A DNA stretch of 64,000 nucleotides from Cyclaneusma minus (taxonomy: Eukaryota; Ascomycota; Leotiomycetes; Marthamycetales; Marthamycetaceae). Below the pieces are notes generated by a model. That model made no database searches and had not been told where the DNA came from. It saw nothing but the letters and a program-made list of their open reading frames with translations. Position 1 is the first letter of the stretch. Each line of letters opens with the position of its first letter. The translations under genes and the position numbers were made by a program. Where the stretch lies: positions 1,270,428 through 1,334,427 of the forward strand of contig JAKZHN010000011.1 in assembly GCA_037179335.1 (NCBI GenBank), written 5' to 3'. Positions 21,120-34,735 of this stretch are shown piece by piece.

Positions 21120-23636
21120 ATGATGATCATCGAAACCCGCCTCAAGAGTGAGAGGGCTTCACAAGAGGAGCGTTGCGGTCTCCGGTAGATACGGTGTCTT
21201 CTATGGTTTGAAGTCCAAGAAAGCTTGTCATTTTTAAATACCTGTAATCAAAATCTCATAACATTGACCGTTGAGTCCCGGACAAACAAGTCAGTATCTT
21301 CATGATTTTGCAGAAACAGCAGTTAAGAGTAGCTGTCTAAGAGAGCAGCCCAGCCCAACTTGGGCTCAGTATGAAAGGGTGACGTGGTGAGCGATTTTCC
21401 AAGGTTATGAAGCTTCGGAATCAAAACACTAGATTAATTATGGTAAGGTTTACCCACAGACTGATGCCTAATACTTTGAGTGATATCGGTTCCCATGGAA
21501 CATCACGGCAAGCCCAGCATGCAACAAGCAAACCAAGTCATGGCAAAAAGCAAAGGACATTGGCACCCCGATTTTAGACAAGAAAGAAAATTCCACCGCA
21601 ACAGAAAACCTCACAAATATCAAGTGTATCCGATCTGCTTCCCAACTTGCATGCAACTTCCCAAGTGCTGAGATGTGCGGAACACCGCTAGCTCCTTGTA
21701 GATCTCTTTGAGGCTAAGCTCTTTACAACTAGTCTTTGGGACTTAGACCTTTACCCAGCTAGCGAGGTGCCTTAGTAGTATTAATTAGGAAGCTAGCTCT
21801 CCATAGAATGGATATCCTACGCTTGGTCAGGAGCAAAGACACGTATAAATAGAAGCTCAGGTCGAACTCTGGAGCTGCAAGTCTCAAGCCAAAAAGAATG
21901 ACGAGGACGGTTGTGGGTCCTGAGTTAACCAGGGTGCCAGACGAACGTTCTAGTCATTACCAGCAAAAACGTTGTTTTGACCCGCCACGAAGGTTTTTTA
22001 AAATCGCTATGGGTGAAACCTGAGATGCTGAACAGCATGCTCAACGAAAGTAAAAGCGCAGGCGGCAGCCCGGTGGTAAGAGCTCAATTCGGCAATAAAC
22101 AGCGGTCTGTGTCTTCAGCGGTGGGAACTGCTGTACTCGGGATGCTTTCACAGCACTTCAGGGTCCATATTGCAGAAAATATACTTTCCCACCTACCTAA
22201 AGACGATCTTGTACTCGAAAGATTGAGAAACAGCAGCACTGGTTCTACTTATTCCCATCCATTTGAACGACTAGACCTGGGCTTCCTTCCATGCAGATTT
22301 CTCAAGTTGCAAGAGGTCTTTATGCCTCTTCAAGACCCGCTGTGTATTAGCTTTCAAGCGTCATCCTCCCACTCTAGTCCCCCGACCTTGCGAGTCCACG
22401 AGTAATCAGATCGTACGTCATGTGACAGATCAATGAACATTCGTGATAAGCCAGTGATCCTGAGAGCCACAGGACCAAGCAAAGCAAGCAGCCAGACTGA
22501 ACTCCGACCTTAATCTTAATAAAGGGGGCGAGAGTCTTGCCTTCTAGCCCCAAGTTCGCAATCGAGACCAAGATTGCAAACGGTTGATCAATTATCCAAG
22601 CCACTCAAACGCGAGCCAGGACTTTCACAACAAGGCAGATAGCATGGTCATAGCTAACAATCTTCAAGTACCTAGCGTCTTCGCACCTGTGGGATGCGAA
22701 GTATGAACTCTGTAAAAGGAAAGGCAGATTTAACAGTCGGCCGATGTTGCGAGAGTAGCAAGTCGTGTAGCAGTGATAGATGTGTTTGTGACAGCTATAT
22801 GCTTCGACAGTCGCTGACCCAGGACAAGAAAGCATTTTTGGTTACGAAAGTGAAAGTATCAGGCAGGGCCCCCGCAAATCGAACCAGAAGCTGCGTAGGA
22901 TATCTCCAGCCCTTGGTCCATCAGACTCAGCTGCGTGCTCCATGGGTAAACAGCATGGTGAATGCCGTGTCTGATTTTCCCAAGTCGTCCAGACTGTTGG
23001 TATTTATAGTGCCAACCCGCGGCAGCGTTCAACTCCACACTCCGACTCCCTCTCGCTCACCTCAACTACGTCACCCACCAGATCACATGGCACTCAAGCA
23101 ACGCCACATGAAATCCGATATCGGACCGTATCAAAGCCTCGCTTTTCATTTCCCATTCAGGAAACACAGACAATATGTAACAGACCTTACATATACACAC
23201 GCTGACGGTTCCTCCCACCAAACCAGTATTCATGGCTAAGTCCTTCCGAATCCCTAGTATCCCTAACAAACAAGGAAAGCAGAGAGAACGCCACCCAAAC
23301 AAATGCTTAATCGCTGGTTCCGTGTAATCCCATTTCCTAACGCTTCCGCCCCCCAAGAACAAGTGAATTTCCATCCTGCACCGAATTTTGATTTGTACCC
23401 ACAAGCCACGCTATGCACCGTATTCTAACCCTCTAGAAGCAACCCCATTTCCCTGTTGCAATTCCAGACTGCAATATTCCCATTTCAAACCACACTTAAA
23501 AATCCCAGCACACCCGGGAAACAAGCAAGCATGCTCCTTCTGGTTCTATCATGCAAAAAACGTATGGTACAGACTAAAAGGCGCACCCGTTCCGTGACGA
23601 CCGGGATTTTGCGCAGAAAGAATGCATTCTGTCGTA
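21120..23636. other. 2.5-kb gene-free stretch between convergent genes
   Basis: Lies between the 3' ends of the RING gene (+) and the PRM10-like gene (-). Open frames of up to 181 codons (22694-23239 +) show no domain, signal peptide or splice pattern. No tRNA, repeat or mobile-element ends recognised. Confidence 0.45.
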
Positions 23637-26560
23637 TTAGAAACTGAACAAGCCACTGCGTCGCTTGCCCAGTGGATAGATGATCAACCCGGCGAAGAAG
23701 AGACCGACGCTGATGCCGATGGCAATTTGGATCATTTGGAATCCGACGTTGAAGACGATTGTGTTCGTATCACCCTATTCGAATCGTTAGCAAACGGGTC
23801 CTAGAGCTTCCAGAATTTCTCCTCCAAATAATCCTTGAAATAGCAGCTATGAGATCAGGGGAAAGTAGATGGCAGAGAGTAAATGGCATCAGATCATCCG
23901 CATCAGAAGTTACTTTCGCTTCTTCTTCAGCAAGGCGACCCTACCCAATTCTTCATCTCATTCGTCAAATTCCCGCCATCCGTAACCTCACAACGCAGCT
24001 TCGTAACATTCGCCACCACATCCCGAAACGGCACACAACTCCCCACCTTCTCCATCACAGAATCCAGATATTTACTCACCGAAGTAACAGTCGTAACCGT
24101 CGTCGACGTCCCATTCGGATTCGTAATACTCTCCGCCGTCTGCAATCCCGCAATCAAACTACCCGATGCCGCCAAGCCAGACGGCACTTGTACGAAAATC
24201 GCTGGCAGCATTGCCGCTACCGCAACGCCGTGTCGAATTCGTGAATACAAGTTTGCTAATACACCGATAGTGAGGGCCCCTAGTGTGTTGGCGATTTGCG
24301 TATCGGACGCGAAGCGCTGTGCTGAGTAGTATTCGACGATGTAGCCAACAACCGAGATCACGAAGATAGCCGGATATTGGCGCAGCCTTGCGTTGTTGAT
24401 AGCAGCCAAGCACAAAGTAAACGCAGCGACTGAAGGGAATCGCGCGATTTCAGTAAAGCGCCCGGTTGTGCAAGTTTGTGCAGTCGTGGCGTTGTCGTCC
24501 ATAAGTCCGTACAGCGCAGTGCCGATAGTAATACCAAAACCCAGGAAAAGCGAGTAGATAATCGCATAGACCATTCTCACCGACCCCGCAATAATGGACC
24601 TCGATTGCAGTTCCAGCGCCGCAGACAAGACCACGAAACCGGGCAAGATCAGGGTGATGGCGCTTTGTGCCAATGCAGGGAAGCAGAACATTCGGCCGTC
24701 TTGGCCGCCTGCGTAGGGGATACTGCCGAAAGCTCGAGCGAGGAAGCTGGTGATGACTGAAGCGCCGACTTCGAAGACGTTTTGGAAGGCAGGGGATTTG
24801 GGGGCGACGTAGAGTTGGAGGATGCCGACTATGCAGCCGAGCATGAAGCAGATGGGGAGGTCGCGGGGGCCGGCTGTGTAGGCGAAGGGGCCGACGGTGA
24901 GGGAGGCGACGCCGTACATGAAGATGCGGAATAGGAGTCTCTTGGTGCTTTCGCCTTCGTTGATGATATCATCCAGCCGCTCCGTGGCTTCTTCCAAACT
25001 AATCTTGTCGTGCACGACTCCTTTGTAGATATCATGCACGTCTTTCAACTTTCCGAGGTTCACGCCTTGGGCGGCTTTGACGAATTTCACTTCTGTGGTG
25101 TGGGTTGATGCGTCGTCGAAGGAAATGAGCATGCAGTTGTAGATGTACAAGAACTGGCCGTCGATTTCGAGAATTCGGGCGCTCATCTTCATGTACTCTT
25201 CAAGACGATGAGACGGTGCTCCGCACTCCATTAGCAATCGACATAGCTTGATTAGGTACCTTTGTCGTGCGAGGATGTTGGCAATATGGATGGTGATTTT
25301 GATTTCATCTGCGAGGCGGGGTCCACGCAATCGATGGGCGGCGTCTAAGAACTTGGAGCTGGAGGATCTTTTGGCTTTGGGGCGGCGGGAGGGTGTTTGT
25401 GCTGCTGTTGGGCCGGATGTGGCTCCGGGTGCACCGAGAACAGCAGAAGCGCCAATGAGGTTTGCTAGAGTATCGTTGGACTGGCCTCTTTGGTGGTACC
25501 ATTTTGGAAGCTTTGCTTTGGCTGGTGTTGAGGTTCCTGAAGAGCCGGGAGTTGTGTAACCTCCTGGACTGGCTGCTCCGTGTGCTGGATGCATGCTTTC
25601 GGTCTTGTATAGCTTCAAGAGCGAAGACAAGACACCCCCGCGGTACTGCTCCGGACGTTCGACGTAGGCGTCATAGTTGCCTCGTTCAATATTGGGCGTA
25701 GGTGGTCCGGACATGAAGCCGGTGTCTTCAGGAGAAAGAGCGGGCATCTCAATTCTGCCAGGGTGGTTCATTCTTGTATGCACTCTAACCAGCCTATGAG
25801 CTGCTTGGTTGAGAGCCGACTTACTGGTAGTCTTCAAGGCCTCATCGTCAGGGTCGTCTACCGATTTCCGACCAGTCTTCGCAGTTGACATGTTGGTCAG
25901 AGGAATATCATCAATCCTGACGGGTAAACCGTTAGTTGGTCGGGGAATCATTTCATCCTCCTCGTCATCTTCCAGAGAGGTCCGCCTTGATGATGGAGCC
26001 GAGTGAGATCCAACCAAGGACGCTATTCGCTGTGCTCGTTCCTGGGCAGCCAGGGCAGAGAAATGTTTCTCGTCGACTCCATCCAAATCATAGTGCTCGT
26101 GTTCTTCCTCCAACTTTTGCAAGTCTCCATTATATGATCCGTACGAATTGTTGCGCAGAACTGATGGTCGTCTATTGGCGGGCTTCAGTGTCGGACTCAA
26201 GGTTGCCAAGGCGAAACTATCTGAGAAGGGGTCTCCTTTCTCGTGCTCCGGCGTCTCGGGGGGAGATTTCTTTAGGATGGTGCCACTAGGGTTTCTCGAA
26301 TGTGCGGGACTGGCTGTGGCCTTTGGCACAGTGGGCAGTCGTGGTGGAGAGGGAGTGTGGTGTTCGGCTCGTAATTGATATGAGGATCCATCGTTGGCAC
26401 CGCTGCTGCTGTTGAATCGAACTCTGCCTCGTTCCTTTCTCTCTTTGACAGGTCCACCGGAGCTGGTTGGACGACTTTGAGGTGCACTTGGAGCTGCGCT
26501 GGACTCGGTGCTGACGTCTTCTGAGTCGACCTTGCGGTAGGCGGGGTCTGGGCTCGACAT
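23637..26560 (-). CDS. PRM10: PRM10-like ThrE-family membrane transporter
   Basis: Exon 1 (26560-24080) and exon 2 (23774-23637) encode 872 residues. A ~390-residue disordered, Ser/Pro-rich N terminus precedes a conserved cytosolic block (LARQRYLIKLCRLLMECGAP, then HRLEEYMKMSARILEI) and about ten membrane helices. This is the arrangement of fungal pheromone-regulated membrane protein 10 and the ThrE (threonine/serine exporter, DUF1212 plus DUF3815) family. Exon 2 restores the family C terminus (NTIVFNVGFQMIQIAIGIS... ending KRRSGLFSF). The donor chosen (GTGAGT at 24079) leaves a 305-bp intron, long for this window. A second in-phase donor (GTAGGG at 23944) would give 917 residues and a 170-bp intron; both share the acceptor at 23775 with a GCTAACG branch site. 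The substrate is not established. Confidence 0.85.
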
Positions 26561-29500
26561 GGTGACGGGAGGTTCTTTGTGGCTCGAAAATAGGGCGTGT
26601 CAAGGGAGGATATGTCGGATATCGTAGGTATCTCAAGCCAGGAGACACTCGACGGTGGGGTGTGTCCCAGCTTCCAACACGTGGGCGAGGTCTAGGGATG
26701 AGGAACAATGAATGGGAAGTGAAACGAAGCAGCGCCGGGAGGAAGGGTGTCTACCAAGGATATACAGCAGCTGTAGCGGATTGCTCTGCGTCAGCCAGCC
26801 GAGTCAGGACGTGGGAGATGCGGCAACAGATGGGAAAGCAGGAACCTTGGGCGCAGCGCTTGCTCAACAATCCAAGATCGACCATTTCTCGGAAGGCTTT
26901 CCGAACATGGGAATTTCCAGGCAGGCCAGCTCCCTTTCTTCCCGCGGTGAACAAAGAAGTCGAGCTAAGCGGCTTATACCCGTAAATTCTTGCTTGCTAG
27001 CACGATTGTGGCAGCAAGCCAAACGTCGATGCTGCATCTCCCATCTCGACCCCACTCTTGGAAATCCCCTGACGTCTCCCGCATGCCAGCATCTGTGCAT
27101 CTCGAGCTTCTGGGCCATGGCTGCTGCGAGGTTTTGTGGGTCGAGATGACACAAAATCCCTTTTTGCGCCCCACCAAGCAACGAAGATAGTAACAGCTGC
27201 GTGCACACCACCGCGCTTCCTGTGACACCATCGCTTTGTCAAAGTGTCAAAACCCCCAAGGCATGAATTAACGACCAGCACGATAGAATGTCAATCATCC
27301 AAGACATTGCACAAACAACGCAAACGATTCAGCCCAAGTAATGACGTGCATGGCGGTAGTGCAAGACACTGGTATCCGGACACGGTACTTGATGCGGCTT
27401 TCCACACTCATCATGTTGTCTTGTTGCTATGTATGTTGTCAAAGCAGCCAAGCTCGTCGTGATGGACCGCCGCCGCGGACCACGGGCGACCAAAATGATC
27501 TACGCATTAGTGTGAAGATCGAAGCCCTGGCTATGTATTTCCGAGACCCTATCAATATCACACGGACGCGAGCGGGCAAGCCACAAGTAAACAGGAGCTA
27601 GAAGATTCGAAGATATCAACAGTCTTGATGTTGGTGAGTTTAGAAAAAAAAAAAAACTTCGGCGGTGGCGATGCAAGAGCACGCCACCAGTCGCAGAAGC
27701 TTAGAAACGGTCCGAACCGAAAACCTTCATGAACTGTCCAGAATCAGGGACGGTCAGCAAATGATTGGCAAATGGCAGATGATGGTTCGCCGTGGCGGCA
27801 GCCAAGTTGTCCTAAGGAAAGATACGAGATGGGTTGATGTCAACGGGGAAAGCGGCTCAGCGGTGTCCAAAGAAACATTTCTGTGGTGTCTACAGATTTC
27901 TACGCGCGCCCGGATGGCCGGATTGGGCCTCCCGCGCGGGCACAGCCTTCTTCAACTCGAATTAATCGCCGTGCAACCAAGTTACATTTCGCCACCATCA
28001 CAACCAACATCCTTAACACTCCGTCTCGGAGCCGGCGCCAACTGCGATGTGATGGTTTCTCAGTCCTATAATCGTCAACTGTTGGTTACCTGCTTAACGG
28101 TATCACACCTTCAGCGCCAAACTCACAACACTAATCCCACGACATACCAGATGCGATTGTGATTCGCATCTCCACAATCCTCGAATCTCAAACCCGCGCC
28201 GTGCAGTAGTGTCCGCTTCCAACCAATCTGAGACCGTGTAACTCAAGCATCTTAGGATTTCACACCCCCTTCTCAACGTCACCACGCCTTATCTCTCTTT
28301 GCAGATCAACCAAGCAACCATTTTATTTGGGAAACCACGGTCCATCTCAGCTTGACCAGCAGTTGACACCGACTAGTGTCTCACCGTCAAATCCCTCAGA
28401 CCGAGCAATATCGGCCATCTTCTTGCTGCCCAATCGTCGCCAGGGTCAACTTCATCCGTGCTGCTGAAAAAAATCTCACTTTCGAAGATAAAAGAAAAAA
28501 GCACGAGATTATCGCAGCAATAATTATCGTGAGATTTGAGATGAAGAAGGAAGGAGCACATGCAGGTCACACGAGACGCAGAAAAGAGCAGCGAGCAAGG
28601 GGTTGCAGATTAGGATCCCCAAAATCCTTGCTTACGGGAATCCTAGAGGAAAAAAGCAAAACAGATCCCCTGACTTGCCGTGCCCGCATAGCCGCAACCA
28701 TCTTTGGTATCCACATATTCGGATATCAAGAAGCTATGTCCAATTTACGGTCTGTGAGGGGGACTTGGGAAATGCTTCTAGAACTTTGTCTCTGACTCTT
28801 CTGACAACTTTAGACGCGTTGCGCGTCGGACTGAGAATGATCGTCGACGCGGCGACGGGCTTGGGCGCTTGGCATCAAAGTTAAAAGAGCAGAGAATTTT
28901 GGGAGACTCTTCCAGCCCGGAAGAGTCCAGCTCACGAAGTCGTGACATGGATCGAGAACGTTGAACTCGAAAAGAGGATCCACGGGCCTTGTCTGGCCGA
29001 CGCAGCCAAGAGAAACGCGTGTCCGCTCTTCTCATGTCGCTGGAAAGTCGTCCTCTTGCCGCTTACCCACGGACTGTCTCTTGGGCCTTTCCGTTCAAAC
29101 TCTTATCAAGCATCCTCCTTAACCGCCGAAGAAAAAAAAATCTGGACTCTCGACGCGCCTGGAGGATTCTGTCGAAAAATTCCCGAGGATCAGATATTCG
29201 CTGCTTCGCTGCCCAAAGGTCCAGGGATAGGGAAATCCTAAAGCCCAACTGTGGATACTGGATTGTTGCACAGAACTTTTGGTATCCACTTGCTCACATT
29301 GCATCAGCTCCTAGGTTCACGATCACGATGTTGCATTTATTGGAATTTATCGCTGATTGATCGTAGACCTGAGGGCCCATAGTGGTCCCAAATGTCCCGA
29401 CCCCTCTTGGCTCTTAACATGATGATAACCGCGTCAAGTTACAGAGTCCCGGCACTTGAATTGCAAATGGTGAGACGGTGCCAGGGGATGGCCACACAGA

Positions 29501-30540
29501 CACGAAGGCCGTGCGGACTGATATGCATGTATGCTCAAAATAGAGGATGAAGCAAGATGGCCCACCGTCCACGTGGACCGAAACTCGGACGCTGAGAGCC
29601 GCAGGGAACCACAGGTGACAAGGGTGGTTTTTTAACCTTAAGTGTACGGAGACATGATGTTCAAGGCAACAAGGGGCTGCGTTGGTGGAGTCGTGGTCGT
29701 GTGCATCATGTGAAGACTGTGCTGCACGAAGGATCCTCGAAGCTCGAGCACGGTGAGCTGTGGTCGTGTGGAGTCGTGGATGCATGTGAGTGAGATCTTC
29801 GATGCAGAGCACGGTGAGTGCGGAGCATGTCTGTGGGCGAGGATGAGGTTGCTTGAGGTTCTGGCGTTGAGGTGAGGAGGTTGGTTTCACATTTGCTTTG
29901 TCTTGAGTGTTCTCGATATCTTGATTTGAAGGCTTTCCAGAGGCTTGTCGAGAATTCCGAGCCGTTGGATAGCTGGAAAAGCATCACAAGTAGGACCATC
30001 ATTCCCTTTCATACCTGGAAGCCTAAAAGCCTGCATATGCTGACAAACACCTACCTCCTTATCACGTGGGCGCCTTCAACACGGCGAGCCACTGATTCTC
30101 TTAGAGGGGGCCTTTCTATAAGAACCCCATCTTCTGGAGCTCACTCAACTCAACAAAATAGCCACCGATGATGGCAAATACTGGCCAAGCGGTCGATGGA
30201 GTTGGAACTCCTGCCCTTGCCTGTCATCACTTCAAGCTCACGCTCGACGAGGCTGTCAGCGTCCTGACCTATCTAAGTTGGAAGTTCTGCCAGTTGCAAA
30301 CACAAACCTGCTGTCGCCCCCCTTTTTGCCACTGTTTGGTGCGGCTGCTGTCGTTACTCCCCAGCACCGCCAATGTCCATGATCTGAATTCAATAGCCTG
30401 ACGAAGTCCTTCGATACGCCATACGTATCTCCCGGTGCTAGAAACGTCAGTACTTGAGAGAACAAGGCACAAGCAGCAAATCATCGAAGACTCGCAGAGC
30501 TAGGACCTAGTCACAGGCATCGGATTGCTTTGCGTAGTTG
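26561..30540. other. 4-kb gene-poor stretch upstream of the PRM10-like gene
   Basis: No gene could be supported. Frames of 90-165 codons (27665-28162 +, 28376-28795 +, 28989-29360 +, 29414-29890 -) lack domains and overlap on both strands. A short hairpin of 8-10 bp arms is centred near 28905 (ACTCTTCC..GGAAGAGT), and a 13-nt A run lies near 27645. The block TTTTGGTATCCAC or a one-base variant occurs twice (about 28704 and 29279). Confidence 0.4.
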
Positions 30541-30559
30541 CTTATTTGGAGTTCGAGGA

Positions 30560-33500
30560 GTGGTGCAGCAGAGGTTTATATAGCAGTCTTTAGCAAGGAG
30601 AAATAGGTCACGCTTAACTCATGGGCTTCAATTTCAAGCCCTAATCAAGCCTGAGCACGTGATGCTGAGGTCATCGGGGGTTATAGATTTAGTATAAAAG
30701 GACCCTTGTTCAGATATTGCTAGCGATGACCCATTCGTGTCTGGCCTCGACCTTGATGCCAACAATCCCGCCCTCCCAGTCACCCAGCAGCTTGTGATGT
30801 GGTTCCTGGCAAGATCACAGTTCCACTTCCCGCACAGGTCTGTTTTCTTTCGCGACCATACTCAGATCTCTATGCAAAATCGCTGATCTATCTTCTACCA
30901 TCCTCACTCTCAGAAGCATAAATTTTGCGAAACCGCGCTGCTGTCTTGCTGCTGTCGCAGTCTTGTGTCACTGTTGTCAAGCTTTGGTACTCATGACTCG
31001 ATCCCAAACGGTCGTCAGGTTGGTAAGGTATTTGAGAGAATTGTGAAACATTTTTTATAGGATCCGTAGCGCTACGAGTCTGACTGTGATACAGTTCTTT
31101 GTAATGCAATAGATCAGTGGTACTCGTAGCTGCAGGTGTGAATGTGCTTCTGCTTGGAATACAAAAGATGTCCTGCGCAGGATATTTATAGGGTGCACAT
31201 TGGCTCGGTTTTTCTCAGAACTTGAGGTCCGAGGAAATAAAGATGGGATGACAGAAGCACGAGTAAGTTCAACTTCGGTACCGTGGTTGTGCGTCAATCA
31301 AGTCATCGACTGAACCTTGGGGCTCCAGAGGATGAATTGATCTCCTATTTATACCCCTCTCTGGATAGTGAACTACTCTGTGACTCATAGGAGAGGAAAA
31401 GCATCAGGAGTGAAGATGCAGAATATTCTTCATCGTCGGATAGACGTCTTACCGCCGATTTGTACTCCTGCTGTCACTGGGCATTTTTCGTGTTCGCCGT
31501 TGGAATCCCTTGAGCGCTTTTCAGGGAACTTCAGGCACAGCTCTCGCTAACCGACAGGCAGAGACAAAGGGACCTGTGACTTTGAACAGTTAATGCGGGT
31601 TGCAAACCATGATCATCTCTGTTCTCCTTGAAAAGACTTGGAGTTCCCGAGTGTGATTTGCTCTCCTATTTATACCAGTTTCTGGGGCCTGTAGCTTAGC
31701 ACGTGATCAAGAAATTCCGGAACCATAGTTCATACTGCTACGGATTTCAGAATAAGGTAGAGATCTTACCGCCAATCGATTGTCCTGCTGCCGTTGAGTA
31801 ATGCATAGCTTGTGTCGAGTGTCCAATGTTCTGCAGGACTTGAGCAAAAATCTCCAAAGTACAATCCTCATCAACTGGGAATCAAAGCTAGGAGACCTGG
31901 TATTCTGATCTCTCGACCCCGAGCGCAAAGTACCAGAGTTTGCATAGATAATTGGAGGCTCGGAGTTCCTTTGCGCGACCTGCGCTACTATTATACTACT
32001 TTCTAAAGCTTGTGACTCAGCACGTGATCGAGGAGCTTGGGCTGCGGGCAATCGAAGTGCTGCTAGTTGCTGAACCGACCGAGCCTTGCCGTTGATTAGT
32101 ATTTCTGCTGTCATTCATCATATGGCTGTGCCGGGTATTAAAATTGCTTAGCATTTATCAGGAAACCTGAAGCACTGTTCCCATTAACGGCACTACTCAG
32201 AGAACCGAGGGTGCTAAAACCTCAGTCTATCAAGCCGAAGCTCGAAACATCGGTCATTTTCCGTCCCGTCCGTCGAAACTCAAACTTGGAGTTCTCAAGT
32301 GCGACTTGTCCTTCTATCTATACCCTTTGACCCCGACTATCTACGAGATGCAAACCGTCGAAGAAGCAGGGTGCTTCCGATTGTTGAATGACGACTCTGC
32401 CGCCGATGTGTTTCGCTGCTGCCGATGAGTGTATGTCGTTTCGAATGTGGGAATGTCCTGAGCATGCTTCTCAAGAGACTTCAACAGTGATTATCAGTAA
32501 ATTAAGGATCAGACACGCAGGAACCCTGGAGCTTGGAATCTCTGAGAGGGATGTGGCCTCATCTTTATAACCCTGGCTCACCTCGAGACATGTACTGATT
32601 CGGGAGGTGAGTATCGTCGATTTTCGAGTAGGATTTCTGTTGCTGATCCGTGACCCTGCTGTCGTTCGAGCATTTCTAGTGTCAGGACCAGTAGGCCCAA
32701 GCATTTTCAGATTTTCGAGAAGCTTCATAGAAGGTCAAGAACAGTACTTTTCACAACAGAGAATAGGAGTCATGGCATTCTCATTGATCCTCCATCCCAG
32801 ACTTGAAGTTCCTAAGTGTCGACCGGCAGACGTTCTCTCTCCTTGCCGAAGGCCGTTGATCTTCCTGCTCGAGCTCGACATAATTGGTTATCCTTGCGAT
32901 CCCAACATCCTGGGTCATGATCACTTATTTATACTTCTTCTGGGCGTATTATTGACAAAACTCAGAGCAATCCAGCTCGCCAGCCTGCCGTGACCAGTTC
33001 AGTCTTTGAAAAATCACGTGATCCCACGGCCTCCAGCCCATTTGCTGACATGAACGCTGCCAGGAACACTATTTAAGAAGTGAGTCTTCAGTTTCGAAAA
33101 TCCAAACCCGAAACGTTACCCAGGAGGATGACGGGAAGTGTCAAGTGGACTCGAATCGCATATCGTGTCCAACTTCCTCGCGGGATACAGATGACACAAA
33201 CGATGACCTTTTAGAAACCAATCCTGGAAGTAAGCATTGAGTTCTTTTCGATTTTGCAGTTGCGGTATAGACCAGTGTTGAAGGTCGAAGCTGCTGCCGT
33301 CCCACCCAAACTCCTATCGTTTGGCAAAGTTGTCGTCGCAACCAAATACCGCGCTGCTGATGGAAATCTGCGCAACGAGCTCGCTGTGGGCGTGGCATAC
33401 CTTGGGCCCACGAAAAGTCACTGTAGCTTAGACTAAGATACGTCGTCGCGGAGCCGAAGGCCTGTGTAGTCATTTCATTTTCCCGGTCCACAGCGGCTTA

Positions 33501-33680
33501 GTTCTCCTGGTAACAATTATAGCAACCCAAGCGCCCCTTAAATAGTGATTCATCTGTCACTGCTCCTAGCTCCATCACGTGACTGTTCTAAGTGGTAACT
33601 TCCGTCACATGACAGTAAGCTTGAACGACCGTATTTCTGTATCGTATCACGTGACCCATGACAGGAAACAGCCGAATAAT
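30560..33680 (-). repeat. Tandem promoter-like units with TATA plus CACGTG (array C)
   Basis: Minus-strand TATA-like boxes recur near 31346, 31667, 31988, 32318, 32564, 32930 and 33538, mostly 320-366 bp apart. A CACGTGA(T/C) E-box lies on the upstream side of several of them: 31700, 32021 and 33576 sit 26-30 bp from their TATA, and 33015 is farther off. To the right of the TATA boxes the forward strand repeats a CCGCCGAT..CTGCTGTC block (for example near 31453, 32402 and, diverged, 31773). A plus-facing CACGTG (30656) and TATAAAAGG (30693) and a minus-facing TATATAAACC (about 30575) lie at the left edge. No open frame is conserved between units, so they look non-coding. Confidence 0.6.
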
Positions 33681-34735
33681 CTAATCGTCAGGATCTTGAA
33701 TACTAAAAGTGATTTGACATGGTTTGGAAAGACACTCTTTGATCGCTGAATGAGTGTCTGAAACATTGAGACATCGCTATGTTTGGAAAAATCACTACGG
33801 GCCCCATTTACTACTCCTGTCGGTAGGCTTTGCTGTTGTCGACATGTTGTACTGTCGCCAATACCTGACAGTCATTTCAACACAGACTCAGGGGTGAACA
33901 TGTTGCCTTTCTGGTACGTAATACTAAATAGTAGAAGTTTACTTTAACGGAAGGATTTGCGAATCTATCTGTCGAACGGAGCTCGAATCTTTCCTGGCTC
34001 GATGCGGAGTCTCACGTGGGCTGAGGGGTGTACAATCTCTGGCTTGAGGGCCTCCAGAAAAGATGCAAGACACTCTTATATACATTGACATGTACCCAGA
34101 GTGTGCAGAATATTCGGTAACGGAGAGGTAGATGTAGATGTTTGGAAGGTCATGTGACAAAAGTGGAAACAAGCTCTTTGAGCCTCGCACCAAGGTTGGG
34201 GAAATTTCTTGTCATCGCTAGTAGTTTGATGCTTGCCGAAAACCTCACCACCGGTTCCTCTATCTCCTGTCGAGAGGTCACTACTGTCGTTGCCTAGCTA
34301 GTAAGTCCAGGTCAGAATCAGTCGTAGAAAGACGTTCCTTCCTGTCGGTTCACCGGGGTCAGGGGGTGAGCAGTAATACAGACGTCTGTTTCAGTGGTTG
34401 GATTCATGCTAAGGAAGGGAGCTTGGCGCGGTGCGGAGAGCTCCCTTATGAAGCTATTCCCAGTGGCTGCCTGAGGCAGCCACCGCTAGTAGTCCCAGTA
34501 GTCCCAACACTTCCTTCTCGGGTTCTCAAGAGCCAGCCTGATAGTGCGACAACCTAGCTCCTTCAAAGAATCCGTACAGCTAGAATTAATAACCCCAATC
34601 GTGGTGGTTCGTCAGTACCACTGCCTTAGCTTAATGAGTATATAAAAAGTGGCCCAAGATTACCAGTCTTCATCCCCAGCAATACACTCCATCAGAACGC
34701 TCACCAATTCTGATGCCTCCCAGAAGGACGCAGCA
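33681..34735. other. Spacer between arrays C and A
   Basis: No gene seen. A plus-facing TATATAAAAAG lies at about 34636-34646. Fragments of the CTGTTGTC/CTACTGTCG block occur near 33830 and 34265, suggesting strongly decayed units. Confidence 0.4.

Noticed and set aside
22694..23239. 181-codon frame as a gene between RING and PRM10-like genes
   Set aside because: No domain, mixed composition, no splice logic; expected by chance in this base composition.
28890..28920. Hairpin near 28905 as an intrinsic terminator
   Set aside because: Bacterial-type terminators do not apply in a fungal nuclear genome; short palindromes of this size occur by chance.
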